64,000 nucleotides of DNA from positions 62,001 to 126,000 of the forward strand of contig NZ_JAMTCO010000003.1 of assembly GCF_024171925.1 (NCBI RefSeq), given 5' to 3'. Shown piece by piece: positions 26,052 through 35,026 of this stretch. Under the pieces are notes generated by a model. That model made no database searches and was not told the DNA's origin. It saw nothing but the letters and a program-made list of their open reading frames with translations. Made by a program: the position numbers and the translations under genes. Positions within the stretch are counted from its first letter, which is position 1; each line of letters starts with the position of its first letter. This DNA comes from Actinokineospora diospyrosa. Its GTDB lineage: Bacteria; Actinomycetota; Actinomycetes; Mycobacteriales; Pseudonocardiaceae.

Positions 26052-26645
26052 ATGACCTGGGGCGACCTTAAAGACCTCTCAGCTGTGGTGTTTCCGGCAG
26101 CCACCCTAGTTTTGACGATCGTCCTCTTCCGAAGGACAGGGAACAGGCAGCGACAAGACGAGAATTGGAAGGCTTCAAGGTCTCAAGCCGGTGAGGCTTT
26201 GAAGATCGTGCACACGATAGAAGACTGTCTGGTTTCGCTGCCATCCAGGACTTTGGTTTTCGCCGAAATATCAGATACTCCGATATCTGACTTGCTTAAA
26301 AGTATGGAGCGTGAACTCGGCCTCACCCTAAAGAAGGACGTGGCCCTCTATCAGGTGGTTCAGAACGCGAAACGAGCGCATTCACTCTGGCGCACCACGC
26401 CGGTAGGCGGAGACTACGGATTTCGCGGACACATGGAAGCGCTCATCAACTCCCACGCAGCGCTTGTAAAGGCTGATGAAGAAAGCTTCAACGCACGCTA
26501 CGAAGCGCTCGATAACGCAATTAGATCTACGTACTCCTGGCTGTCGCAGGAGATCAGATCAGGCGCCAGCCAGTATGTCTCGCTCACAAATTTTCGCGAG
26601 GCACTTGCTAACCTGAGAAAAGAACTGGAGGCGCGGATCTCATAG
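26052..26645 (+). CDS. Orphan membrane-anchored protein of low G+C
   Basis: A 197-residue protein with one membrane span near residues 10-28 (LSAVVFPAATLVLTIVLF), then a charged helical cytoplasmic part. The DNA is clearly less G+C-rich than its neighbours: one 60-base stretch (26281-26340) counts 48%. Codons such as ATA, AGA and TTA appear, and coding is otherwise uniform, so it looks recently acquired. No domain is recognised. Single-gene defence or stress proteins with a similar layout exist, but nothing here proves that. Confidence 0.7.
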   Translation: MTWGDLKDLSAVVFPAATLVLTIVLFRRTGNRQRQDENWKASRSQAGEALKIVHTIEDCLVSLPSRTLVFAEISDTPISDLLKSMERELGLTLKKDVALYQVVQNAKRAHSLWRTTPVGGDYGFRGHMEALINSHAALVKADEESFNARYEALDNAIRSTYSWLSQEIRSGASQYVSLTNFREALANLRKELEARIS

Positions 26646-26903
26646 GCAGCGGCGTTTGTCACCTACCGGTACCACGGGAGCATCATCAACGCCGACCACA
26701 GACCTGCGTCTCCTGCCCGATGCCGTCGAGTGGCGAACGAGTTCGACGGGCCACGACACTGTCTTCCAACCCAGGCTGCCTTGACTCCGCCAAAGCAGCC
26801 TGGCCGGGCCCTGAACGTGAATCTGGTCGGGGTTCTGCGGGCCGCGATGCGGAGGTCGTGTGAACAGACCCCGGGTCGCCGTGCGGAACTTGTTGCTACA
26901 GCG

Positions 26904-28106
26904 TTACCTCAGCTCAGAGGACGACTTTCCCAGCAGTCGGCGGGCGACGATGAGTTGTTGGATCTGTTGGGTGCCCTCGAAGATGTCGAGGATCTTCGAG
27001 TCGCGGGCCCACTTCTCCAGCAGGGAGTTCTCGCTGTAGCCCAGTGACCCGGTGAGTTCCACGCAGCGGAGGGTGATGTCCGATGCGGAGCGGCCCGCTT
27101 TGGCCTTGGCCATGCTGGCCTGCAGGGAGTTCGGCTTCCGGTTGTCGGCCATCCACGCGGCTTCCAGGGAGAGCAGGTAGGCGGCTTCCCAGTCGGCCTC
27201 CAACTGGAGGAAGGTGGCGGCTGCGGCGGGTTGGGAGAAGGCCGGGCGGTCGTAGTCGATGGTTATGCCCGCGTCGGTGAGGATGCGGCGGGTCTCTTCC
27301 AGGGCGGCCCGGGCCACGCCCACGGCCATGGCGGCCACGAGGGGGCGGGTGTTGTCGAAGGTCTGCATGACGCCCGCGAAGCCCTGGGTGGGGTTGATCT
27401 CGGGGCTGCCGAGCAGGTTGTCGCGGTGGACGCGGACGTTGTCGAGGCGGAAGTGGGCGGTGTCGGAGGCCCGGATGCCGAGCTTGTGCTCCAGGCGCAC
27501 GAGGTCGAAGCCGGGGGTGCCCCGGTCGACCACGAAGGACTTGATGGCGGCCTTGCCGAGGGCGCGGTCGAGGGTCGCCCAGACGACCACGCAGTCGGCT
27601 CGTTCGCCCGCGGTGACGAAGATCTTCTCGCCGTTGAGCACGTAGTGGTCGCCGTCGAGCACGGCGGTGGTGCGGATGGCGCCCGAGTCGGACCCCGTGT
27701 CCGGCTCGGTGATCGCCATGGCCGCCCATTTTCCTTGGTAGCGCGCCAACTGCTCGTCATTGGCGACCGAGGCGATCGCCGCGTTCCCCAGGCCCTGACG
27801 CGGCATCGACAGCAGGAGGCCCACGTCGCCCCAGCACATCTCGATGGTGCCGAGCAGCAGCCGCAGGTTCGCCCCGTTCTGGTTGCCCGCGGCGGCCGCC
27901 CCACCCCGGCGCACACCACCGGCGCCCGCACCCCCGCCCGACGCCGATAAACCGTCCAGCAGCGCGGCGAGCATGTCCAACTCGCGGGGGTAGGTGTGCT
28001 CGGCTTGGTCGTACTTGCGCGAATGCGGCCGGAAGAACTCCGCCGCCGCCTGGTGGGCTTGGTCGACGAGCTGCTTGAACTTCGCCGGGACCTCAAGGTT
28101 GATCAT
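26904..28106 (-). CDS. Acyl-CoA dehydrogenase (pair, subunit 2)
   Basis: A 400-residue acyl-CoA dehydrogenase fold: helical N-domain with a Gly/Ala-rich insertion near residues 55-75, AITEPDTGSDSGAIRTT, and IFEGTQQIQQLIVARRLLG with the Glu that serves as base in many family members. GGGAGGAGCACA precedes the ATG. It starts 12 bases after the stop of the other dehydrogenase gene. Adjacent dehydrogenase genes in mycobacteria often encode one hetero-oligomeric enzyme (established for ChsE-type), and this pair may do the same. Confidence 0.9.
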   Translation of the reverse strand: MINLEVPAKFKQLVDQAHQAAAEFFRPHSRKYDQAEHTYPRELDMLAALLDGLSASGGGAGAGGVRRGGAAAAGNQNGANLRLLLGTIEMCWGDVGLLLSMPRQGLGNAAIASVANDEQLARYQGKWAAMAITEPDTGSDSGAIRTTAVLDGDHYVLNGEKIFVTAGERADCVVVWATLDRALGKAAIKSFVVDRGTPGFDLVRLEHKLGIRASDTAHFRLDNVRVHRDNLLGSPEINPTQGFAGVMQTFDNTRPLVAAMAVGVARAALEETRRILTDAGITIDYDRPAFSQPAAAATFLQLEADWEAAYLLSLEAAWMADNRKPNSLQASMAKAKAGRSASDITLRCVELTGSLGYSENSLLEKWARDSKILDIFEGTQQIQQLIVARRLLGKSSSELR

Positions 28107-28118
28107 TGTGCTCCTCCC

Positions 28119-29450
28119 TCAGACGAGGACGATTCCCTCGACCAGGCCAACCGCGCGCAAGTCTCGGTACCAGCGCTCCACCGGGTGCTCCTTGACGAAC
28201 CCGTGCCCGCCCAACAACTGCACACCGTCGTTCCCGATCAGCATCCCCTTCTCCGCGCACAGCCGACGCGCCAACGCCGCCTCCCTCGCGAAGGACTTCC
28301 CCCGCTCGGCCCGTGCGGCGGCGCGATAAGTCAGCAGCCGCATACCTTCCAACTCAATCCCGATGTCCGCCACCTTGAACGCCACACCCTGCCGGTGGCT
28401 GATCGGCTCACCGAAAGCGACACGGTCGTTGACATACGGGATGACGTAGTCCAACACGGCCTGCGCGGTACCCACAGCCAAGGCGCACCAACCGATCCGC
28501 GCCAACCGCACACACTCAACATAGGCGTCGGCTCCGCCGAGTAGGGCTCCGGCAGGCACCTTGACCTGGTCCAACCGCAACCTACCGAGCCCAGCAGCGC
28601 GAAGTCCCATCGCGGGCTCGGACTCCACGGACACACCGGAAGTTCCAGACTCCACAATGAACAGCGCAGGCCCACGACCGTCCACATCGGCCGCAACGAT
28701 GAACAGCTCGGCCTGCGTCGCCCGAGGAACCATCGACTTCACGCCGTCGAGAACGAACCCATCCGTCGTGCGGTATGCCTTGGTTTGCAAGGAGAACGGG
28801 TCGAACAGCGCCCGCGGCTCTTGAATGACCAGGGCGGCCGCCGGGACGTTGGATCCCAGGAATGCAGGGAGATAGGTCGCCTGCTGTTGCTCATCGCCCC
28901 AGAGCACCAACGCCGTGCTGACCGCTGCCGGCGCAAGACAAGCCACGGCCAACCCCATGTCACCATGCGCCATCGCTTCCGCGACCAGCACGTTGGTCAC
29001 GGCAGACCGCTCGTCACCCACACCACCCAGCGCCTCCGGGATGCCGACGAGCGCGACCCCCATGTCTGCGACAGTGGCCAGGACCTCGTCTGGAGCCGCA
29101 CACCGCGCATCCGCCTCAGCAGCAACCGGCCGCAACCGCTCAGCGGCGAACTCCGCCACGGTGTCCCGGATCATCGCCTGCTCATCAGTGGGCGTCAGGT
29201 CGAACAGGCCATCGTCGCCCGCGGGCCTGGGCCGCTGAGGAGCGGACTGCCGAGCAACAACGAACGTCCGACTAGCCGCCCCAGCAGCCGTAAACCCCGC
29301 CTTAGTCGCCTGGTAGACGGTGCGCTCGAGCGGTTTCCGCAGCTTGAGCCGGTCCAACACGGCAGTGCTCGCCAACCGGTTGAGGACAGCCAACGCCGCA
29401 CCCATCGCCCCTCGGCGGCTGCCGTCCACATTGCGCTGATCGCCCGTCAT
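28119..29450 (-). CDS. Acyl-CoA dehydrogenase (pair, subunit 1)
   Basis: A 443-residue member with an about 75-residue N-terminal extension before the usual start (DLTPTDEQAMIRDTVAEFA). It ends abruptly at AVGLVEGIVLV, just after the Glu that would be catalytic, so the last helix of normal family members is missing. GAGGAGCACC precedes the ATG. A 16-base perfect palindrome lies 30 bases upstream. It is the first gene of a two-gene operon; the acyl substrate is unknown. Confidence 0.88.
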   Translation of the reverse strand: MTGDQRNVDGSRRGAMGAALAVLNRLASTAVLDRLKLRKPLERTVYQATKAGFTAAGAASRTFVVARQSAPQRPRPAGDDGLFDLTPTDEQAMIRDTVAEFAAERLRPVAAEADARCAAPDEVLATVADMGVALVGIPEALGGVGDERSAVTNVLVAEAMAHGDMGLAVACLAPAAVSTALVLWGDEQQQATYLPAFLGSNVPAAALVIQEPRALFDPFSLQTKAYRTTDGFVLDGVKSMVPRATQAELFIVAADVDGRGPALFIVESGTSGVSVESEPAMGLRAAGLGRLRLDQVKVPAGALLGGADAYVECVRLARIGWCALAVGTAQAVLDYVIPYVNDRVAFGEPISHRQGVAFKVADIGIELEGMRLLTYRAAARAERGKSFAREAALARRLCAEKGMLIGNDGVQLLGGHGFVKEHPVERWYRDLRAVGLVEGIVLV

Positions 29451-29479
29451 GGTGCTCCTCGGCTGGGTGTCGTCAGCTA

Positions 29480-29495
29480 CCTACTCTAGAGTAGG
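29480..29495. promoter_or_regulatory. Palindromic operator before the dehydrogenase pair
   Basis: CCTACTCTAGAGTAGG is a perfect palindrome 30 bases upstream of the first dehydrogenase ATG. It differs from the GTTAG-type sites at 20.8 kb, so a different, unlinked regulator (TetR-like by symmetry) is implied. Confidence 0.65.
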
Positions 29496-29560
29496 AACGG
29501 GTCCGAGGGCGAGACCACCTGCAGCCGTGGAACCGCGTGGGCGGCCGCGTGAGCGATTGG

Positions 29561-30526
29561 TTACCGGGAGGTGCGGGTTTTGTCGACGAGGTTGGTGAGG
29601 GGGCGGCCGCTTGTGTAGTTGTCCAGGTTGGCCGCGAAGCGCCGGACCATTTCTTCTCGCCAGCCTCGGACGTCGCCTGACATGTGGGCGGAGATCAGCA
29701 CGTTCGGCATGTCCCACAGGGGGGAGGACGGGGGGAGGGGTTCGTCGGGGAAGACCGTGAAGGCGGCGCCGGAGAGGCGGCCCGCGTCGAGGATGTCGAT
29801 GAGGTCCGGGGTGACGACCAGGGCGGAGCGGCCGATGTTGACCAGGCGGGCGGTGGGCTTGCAGGCGCGCAGGAGGTCGGCGTCGAACAGGCCGGTGGTC
29901 TGGGGGGTGAGGGCGAGCGCCAGGATCAGCCAGTCCTGGGTGGGCACGGTTGCTCGCAGTTGTGACATCGGGACTATGTCGCCCAGGTCGGGGTCACCGG
30001 ATCGGGCGGAAGGGCCGACAGAAGAGATGTGCACGCCGACGGCCTTGAGGGTGCGGGCGATGGCCCGGGCGATCGGGCCGGTGCCGACCAGGAGCGCGCG
30101 GGACCCGGCGAGGCGGTCGGTCTCGCGGTGTTGCCAGCGGCGGCGGGACTGGTCGCGCAGCGTGTTCGGCAGTTCCTTGGCGAACGCGAGCACCAGGCCC
30201 AGCACGTACTCGGCCATCGGCTCGTCGAACACCCCGGCCGAGTTGGTCAGCCGGACCTCGCTCTCGCGCAGCGCGGGGAACAGCAGGTGCCCCACCGCAG
30301 GACCCGCGACGTGCACCCAGCGCAACCGCTCGGCGGCGGGCCAGACGCGGGCCAGGGCGGTGGACTTGACGTCCCAGGCGAACAGGACGTCGGCGCCGTC
30401 GAGCGCGCCGCCGAGGCGGTCCGCGGTGGTGTAGCGCACGGTCGCGGTCGCCTCGATCCCGGCCATGCCCGGGGGGCGGTCGGTGCCGTGCAGGACCACG
30501 ATGGTCGGCCGTGCGCGGGTGTCCAT
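29561..30526 (-). CDS. D-isomer-specific 2-hydroxyacid dehydrogenase
   Basis: A 321-residue NAD(P)-dependent 2-hydroxyacid dehydrogenase. The nucleotide fold is marked by LVGTGPIARAIARTL, followed by LVNIGRSALV and a C-terminal substrate block. The catalytic His is usually followed by a Gly-rich run; here ISAHMSGDVRGW carries it, and the Arg and Glu partners are probably in NIGRSALV and DEPLP. The N-terminus is somewhat divergent. It resembles GhrA/glyoxylate-hydroxypyruvate-type enzymes. It precedes the dehydrogenase pair in the same direction, but the palindrome between them suggests a separate promoter. Confidence 0.85.
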   Translation of the reverse strand: MDTRARPTIVVLHGTDRPPGMAGIEATATVRYTTADRLGGALDGADVLFAWDVKSTALARVWPAAERLRWVHVAGPAVGHLLFPALRESEVRLTNSAGVFDEPMAEYVLGLVLAFAKELPNTLRDQSRRRWQHRETDRLAGSRALLVGTGPIARAIARTLKAVGVHISSVGPSARSGDPDLGDIVPMSQLRATVPTQDWLILALALTPQTTGLFDADLLRACKPTARLVNIGRSALVVTPDLIDILDAGRLSGAAFTVFPDEPLPPSSPLWDMPNVLISAHMSGDVRGWREEMVRRFAANLDNYTSGRPLTNLVDKTRTSR

Positions 30527-31208
30527 TCGAGTGATGTTCCCCGTTCGAGTGGTGCAGGGCCGGACAGGTTGGCAACGCTAGGAACCGGCGGGGTGGGGTG
30601 TCAAACGACCCGCTGCCGGGGCACGTTTGTGCAGGTCAGCCGGGCTGTGCTGCACGATAGAGTGAAGCAAGCGAGGGATCATGCTCGTCTCTGTAGACCA
30701 GTCTTACTCCATTCGTGACGATGACTACCCGAACGGGCTAACGGAGATCGTTACCGTCCAGTATCGCCCCGCGCCCACCTTGATCAAGGTTGCCTCGCCG
30801 GCGGGAAAACGACCACCCGATGGAGGTTCCCGGATCGGGGCGTCCCCGCTACAGTACGTCTCACCTGGGGATTTCCCGCAGAATCGCGACCGCGCACCGA
30901 GGAGGTCCGCTGAGCGGGCCCGGCGCACGGCGAGCCGGGCTGCTCGGCCAGCGGATCAAGGACGCGCGGCGAATAGGGGCGTTGTGCTCTTACCGCTGTG
31001 AGGTTGAATACGAAAACATCGCCCGTATGCAGCAGCGATACCCCTGGTGCACAGCCTCCAGCCCGGCTATCCTCACTCTGCGTCAGGGCCACCATCGAAT
31101 CCGACTGTTTCGCGGACGGATGGGACGGTGAGCCGCGACAACCGCGCCGTTCCGGACCTCGACGGCGTACCTCCACCACTCGGTGCGCCGCAACATCTGG
31201 GGGCTCAT
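30527..31208. other. 682-base region without a supported gene
   Basis: It is the leader region of the sigma-factor gene, with mixed, partly lower G+C. A short frame (30681-31001) has a GAGGG site and a plausible first 40 residues but turns into Arg/Ala-rich filler. It is not called. No repeat or operator stands out. Confidence 0.5.
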
Positions 31209-31880
31209 GTGACAGCGACAGCTTCCTCGCCCGCGTCGGAGACAGCTCCGCCGCGCATGCCGGGAACCCAGCCCGCCAACCGGAACCCCACGACCGACGC
31301 CGTGTTCGCCCGGCTCAAGAGCTCCGCCTTCCACGAGCTCGTCGCGGCCTCGCTGGCCGGTGACCAGGACGCCATCGGCACCCTGTTCACCTGGATCAAC
31401 CCCGCCATCGTGCGCTACTGCCGCGCTCGCATCGGCCGCACCGGGTCCGCCTTCTCCTCCGCCGACGACGTCGCCCAGGAGATCCTGCTCGCCGTGCTCG
31501 GCGCCCTCCCGCGCTACTCCGACGACCGCGAGTCGTTCCTGCCGTTCGTCTACGGCATCGCCTCCCACAAGGTCGCCGACTACTACCGCCGCTCCGGCCG
31601 CGACCGCTCCGACCCCGTCGCCGACGTGCCCGACACCGTCGACCACGGCCTCGGCCCCGAGCAGATCACCCTGCGCGCCGAGATGCGCGGGCGCCTCGCG
31701 AGCCTGCTCGACACCCTCGCGCCCCGCCAGCGCGAGATCCTCGTGCTCCGCCTGGTCGTCGGCCTCTCCGCGCAGGAGACCGCCGCCGCCATCGGCCTCA
31801 CCGCCACCGCCGTGCGGGTCGCCCAGCACCGGGCTCTGACCCGGCTGCGCGGCAGCCTCACCGCGACCGACTGGCTCTGA
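31209..31880 (+). CDS. ECF-type sigma factor, SigD/ShbA-like
   Basis: 223 residues from the GTG at 31209, chosen because TGGGGG sits 5 bases before it; the frame is open to 31047. Sigma region 2 (FHELVAASLAGDQDAIGTLF...RYCRARIG) and region 4 (LDTLAPRQREILVLRLVVGLSAQETAAAIGLTATAVRV) are complete. The RNPTTDAVFARLK start resembles the SigD/ShbA group that controls growth and the stringent response in actinobacteria. No anti-sigma gene follows, unlike sigD-rsdA of mycobacteria. It ends before a shared terminator. Confidence 0.88.
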   Translation: MTATASSPASETAPPRMPGTQPANRNPTTDAVFARLKSSAFHELVAASLAGDQDAIGTLFTWINPAIVRYCRARIGRTGSAFSSADDVAQEILLAVLGALPRYSDDRESFLPFVYGIASHKVADYYRRSGRDRSDPVADVPDTVDHGLGPEQITLRAEMRGRLASLLDTLAPRQREILVLRLVVGLSAQETAAAIGLTATAVRVAQHRALTRLRGSLTATDWL

Positions 31881-31916
31881 GTACCCGGGTAGCTCCCAAG
31901 TAGACCTCTCACCAAA

Positions 31917-31954
31917 GACCGCTGGGTCGCGTTGTGTGCCGCGACCCAGCGGTC
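31917..31954. terminator. Bidirectional terminator
   Basis: GACCGCTGGGTCGCG, 8-base loop, exact 15-base complement, between the convergent sigma-factor and methyltransferase genes, with a TTTT run beyond it on the plus strand. Confidence 0.85.
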
Positions 31955-31961
31955 GCTGGTT

Positions 31962-32582
31962 TTAAGAGGCCCGCGCGCGCAGGTAGAGCTGCACCTCGAT
32001 CCGACCGGGCTCGGCCTCGGCCTCGAACTCGCGCAGCGACACGTCGGTGAACCCGGCGTCGGCCACGACCTGCCGCAGCTGGTCCGGCGGGTACGCCGAC
32101 ACGGTGGTCGGGGAGCCGAGGAAGTTCACCGGGAACGTGTCGAAGTCGCCCTGCACCATGCTCACCAGCAGCAGCCGGGGCCCGGTCAGCACCGAGTGGA
32201 TCGCGCGCAGGGTGGACTCGATCTCGGCCTTGGGCAGCATCAGCAGCGCGAAGAACGCCACCACCGCGTCGAACTCGCCGAGCCCGTCGAGCTCGCGCAG
32301 GTCCCCGAGCCGGTAGTCGGCACCGGGTGCCTGCTCGCGGGCGAGCTCGAGCATGACCGGGGACTCGTCGACCCCGACCACCGACAGCCCGGCTGCCAGG
32401 AGTTGGCGCGCGGTGGGCAGGCCGCTGCCGCAGCCCAGGTCGAGCACGCGCGACCCGGGCGTGAGCCGCTCGGCGAGCCACGCCGCCTCGGCGATCTGGA
32501 CGTCGCGCTCCACGAAGGACTCGTCGTAGCGCTTACCGATCAGGTCGAACGCTGGGTTCTGGGTAGCCACGCCGCACAGCAT
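31962..32582 (-). CDS. Class I SAM-dependent methyltransferase
   Basis: 206 residues with the SAM-binding motif VLDLGCGSGLPTARQL near residue 45, VVGVDES (motif II) and a typical core ending in beta strands. The substrate is unknown; it resembles the small methyltransferases near natural-product or stress genes. The ATG at 32582 is used; a GTG four codons in is possible. The TetR gene in the same direction ends 51 bases upstream. Confidence 0.82.
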   Translation of the reverse strand: MLCGVATQNPAFDLIGKRYDESFVERDVQIAEAAWLAERLTPGSRVLDLGCGSGLPTARQLLAAGLSVVGVDESPVMLELAREQAPGADYRLGDLRELDGLGEFDAVVAFFALLMLPKAEIESTLRAIHSVLTGPRLLLVSMVQGDFDTFPVNFLGSPTTVSAYPPDQLRQVVADAGFTDVSLREFEAEAEPGRIEVQLYLRARAS

Positions 32583-32633
32583 GCCGCCGTCGCCGCCGCG
32601 TGGTCCAGCACCTAACCGGATGAGATCAACGGC

Positions 32634-33281
32634 TCACACCCGCGACGAGCTGATGGCCGCCATGAGCTCGGTGTGCGAGACCCGGTTCGGGTGCAGCGGG
32701 CTCACCCCCGGCGCGCGGATGCCGTCGAGGACCAGGGCCAGGTACCGCCGCCACAGCTGGGGGTCCGCGGCGCGGGTGGCGTCACCGACCGCGGAGAGCA
32801 TGACGATCACCGGGCCGATGTCGGTCCCGGTGACGTCCGCGCGCACCTGCCCGGCCGCCTTGGCCCGGGTGATCAGCGCCTCGACCGCGGGGACGTAGTG
32901 CGCGGAGATCCGTTCCAAGTGGCCGAAGTCCGCCTTGGTGCAGATCTCGAACACGCCCCGGTCGCCGGACTGGCGCTGCAGCACGTCGGTGATCAGCGCG
33001 ACCAGGCCCGCCCACGGGTCCTGGTTGGCCGCGTGCCGGTCGACCTCGTCGGTGATCTCGACGACCACCTGGTCGAACACCGCCGACAGCAGCGCCTCCT
33101 TGGTGGGGAAGCGCCGGTAGAGGGTGCCGATGCCCACCCCCGCGGTGCGCGCGACGTCGTCGAGGGAGGCGGCGAGGCCGTGCGCGGCGAACACCTCGCG
33201 AGCGGCCTCGACGATCCGGCCGCGGTTGCGCTCAGCATCGGCGCGCAGCGGTCGATTCCCGTGCTCGGTGTCAGACGTCAC
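32634..33281 (-). CDS. TetR-family repressor of the DHA2 exporter
   Basis: 215 residues, GTG start, N-terminal helix-turn-helix at about 37-60 (SLDDVARTAGVGIGTLYRRFP). It is divergent from a DHA2 exporter, with a long palindrome between them, the usual layout of an efflux repressor-exporter pair. The C-terminal ligand domain gives no hint of the inducer. Confidence 0.9.
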   Translation of the reverse strand: MTSDTEHGNRPLRADAERNRGRIVEAAREVFAAHGLAASLDDVARTAGVGIGTLYRRFPTKEALLSAVFDQVVVEITDEVDRHAANQDPWAGLVALITDVLQRQSGDRGVFEICTKADFGHLERISAHYVPAVEALITRAKAAGQVRADVTGTDIGPVIVMLSAVGDATRAADPQLWRRYLALVLDGIRAPGVSPLHPNRVSHTELMAAISSSRV

Positions 33282-33297
33282 GCTCTCAGCTTAGCGT

Positions 33298-33324
33298 AGA
33301 AGCGGAGGGAACACCTCCGCTTCT
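33298..33324. promoter_or_regulatory. Operator between tetR and the DHA2 exporter
   Basis: AGAAGCGGAGG-GAACA-CCTCCGCTTCT, an 11-bp perfect inverted repeat 16 bases upstream of the TetR start and about 50 before the exporter start; it could repress both. Confidence 0.7.
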
Positions 33325-33375
33325 GTGTTAGCGTCGCCACGACACCACAGTGGACATCCAGTGCAGGGGGGAACC

Positions 33376-34902
33376 TTGACTTTGTCGGACCCGGCGGTGC
33401 CGGACACCGAACTGCCCAACGCCAGTAAACCCGCGGGCCCGTCCGGGCGGCCACCGGGTCCCGACACCGACCACGGCCACTCGAAGCGCTGGCTGATCCT
33501 CGCGGTCATCGCCATCGCGCAGGTCATGGTCATCCTGGACGCCACGGTCGTCAACATCGCACTGCCCTCGGCGCAGAAGGCGCTGCAGTTCACCGACGAC
33601 CAGCGGCAGTGGCTGATCACCGGCTACGCGCTGAGCTTCGGCAGCCTGCTGCTCATCGGCGGGCGCGTCGCCGACCTGTTCGGCCGCAAGATCACCTTCC
33701 TGGTCGGCGTCGCGGGCTTCGCGCTCGCCTCCGCGGTCGGTGGCGCCGCCAACGGCTTCGAGGTGCTCGTCGCGGCCCGCGTCGGGCAGGGCGTGTTCGC
33801 CGCGCTGCTGGCCCCCGCCGCGCTGTCGCTGCTGACCACCACGTTCACCGACCCGGCCGAGCGCGGCAAGGCGTTCGGCATCTTCGGCGCCATCTCCGGC
33901 GCGGGCGGCGCGATCGGCCTGCTGCTCGGCGGCGTGCTCACCGAGTACCTCGACTGGCGCTGGTGCATGTACGTCAACCTGATCTTCGCGGGCATCGGCT
34001 TCCTCGGCGGCGTCTCGCTGCTGGGCAAGGGCGGCGCGACCGAGCGGCCGAAGATCGACTGGCTGGGCGTGGTCACCGCGACCGCGGGCATGTTCGCCCT
34101 CGTCTACGGCCTGGGCAACGCCGAGTCCCAGTCCTGGGGCTCGCCGAGCACCTGGGGCTTCCTGGTCGCCGGTGGCGTGCTGCTGATCGGCTTCGTCGCC
34201 TGGCAGACCCGCTCGCCGCACCCGTTGCTGCCGCTGCGGATCCTGTTGCACCGCAACCGGGGCGGCTCGTTCCTGGCCATCTTCGTGCTGTGCGCGGGGA
34301 TGTTCGTGATCTTCCTGTTCCTGACCTACTTCATGCAGGTCAACCTGCGCTTCACCCCGGTGACCAGCGGCCTGTCGTTCCTGCCGATGATCGGCACGCT
34401 GATGGTCGGCGCCACGCTAGCCACGACCGTGCTGCTGCCCAAGATCGGGCCGCGGCTGCTGGTGACCGTCGGCATGCTGGTCGCGGGTGCGGGCATCGGC
34501 CTGCTCGCGCTGCTGGAGGCCGACAGCACCTACGCCGCCTCCGTGCTGCCCGCGCTGCTCATCGCGGGCTTCGGCATCGGGCTCACCATGGCCTCGGGCA
34601 TGAACGTCGGCATCGCCGGTGTCGACGCGCAGGACTCCGGGGTCGCCTCGGCGGCGATCAACGCCGTGCAGCAGATCGGCGGCTCGATCGGCACCGCGCT
34701 GTTCAGCACCATCGCCGCGAGCGCGGTCACCTCCGCGCTCGGCGACGGCAAGAACCCGATGGCCGCCGCGGTGTCGGGCTACAGCGCCGCGTTCACCTGG
34801 AGCGCCATCCTGTTCGCCGTCGGCGGCATCGTCTGCGCGTTCGTGCTGCGCCCCGGCGTGCCCGACGAGCTCAAGACCGCGGGGCCCACTGTCCACATGT
34901 GA
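33376..34902 (+). CDS. DHA2-family (EmrB/QacA) drug efflux MFS
   Basis: 508 residues and about 14 membrane spans. The start is a TTG because AGGGGGG lies 5 bases before it; a GTG at 33361 would be longer. Motif D-like AIAQVMVILDATVVNIALPS, motif A GGRVADLFGRK and motif C GAGGAIGLLLGG identify DHA2. It is a proton-driven multidrug or antibiotic exporter. It is divergent from its TetR and ends in a strong terminator. Confidence 0.93.
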   Translation: MTLSDPAVPDTELPNASKPAGPSGRPPGPDTDHGHSKRWLILAVIAIAQVMVILDATVVNIALPSAQKALQFTDDQRQWLITGYALSFGSLLLIGGRVADLFGRKITFLVGVAGFALASAVGGAANGFEVLVAARVGQGVFAALLAPAALSLLTTTFTDPAERGKAFGIFGAISGAGGAIGLLLGGVLTEYLDWRWCMYVNLIFAGIGFLGGVSLLGKGGATERPKIDWLGVVTATAGMFALVYGLGNAESQSWGSPSTWGFLVAGGVLLIGFVAWQTRSPHPLLPLRILLHRNRGGSFLAIFVLCAGMFVIFLFLTYFMQVNLRFTPVTSGLSFLPMIGTLMVGATLATTVLLPKIGPRLLVTVGMLVAGAGIGLLALLEADSTYAASVLPALLIAGFGIGLTMASGMNVGIAGVDAQDSGVASAAINAVQQIGGSIGTALFSTIAASAVTSALGDGKNPMAAAVSGYSAAFTWSAILFAVGGIVCAFVLRPGVPDELKTAGPTVHM

Positions 34903-34925
34903 CAGTTAGGCACCGTTTCGCCGCC

Positions 34926-34963
34926 ACAGCGGGCCCCCGGCGCACCAGCCGGGGGCCCGCTGT
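34926..34963. terminator. Terminator after the DHA2 exporter
   Basis: ACAGCGGGCCCCCGGC, 6-base loop, exact 16-base complement; a very stable stem with a weak T tail. Confidence 0.75.
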
Positions 34964-35026
34964 GTTCCGGGCGGCGCCGCCGTGGACCGCCGGCTACGAT
35001 CTTTCGGGTAGCAGGCAAGCAATACC

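Noticed and set aside
29561-30526. Calling the dehydrogenase glyoxylate reductase or phosphoglycerate dehydrogenase
   Set aside because: The N-terminus and catalytic His block are divergent, so only the family is given.
30681-31001. 106-residue frame before the sigma factor
   Set aside because: It has a GAGGG site, but the second half is Arg/Ala-rich filler and no homologue is recognised; left uncalled.
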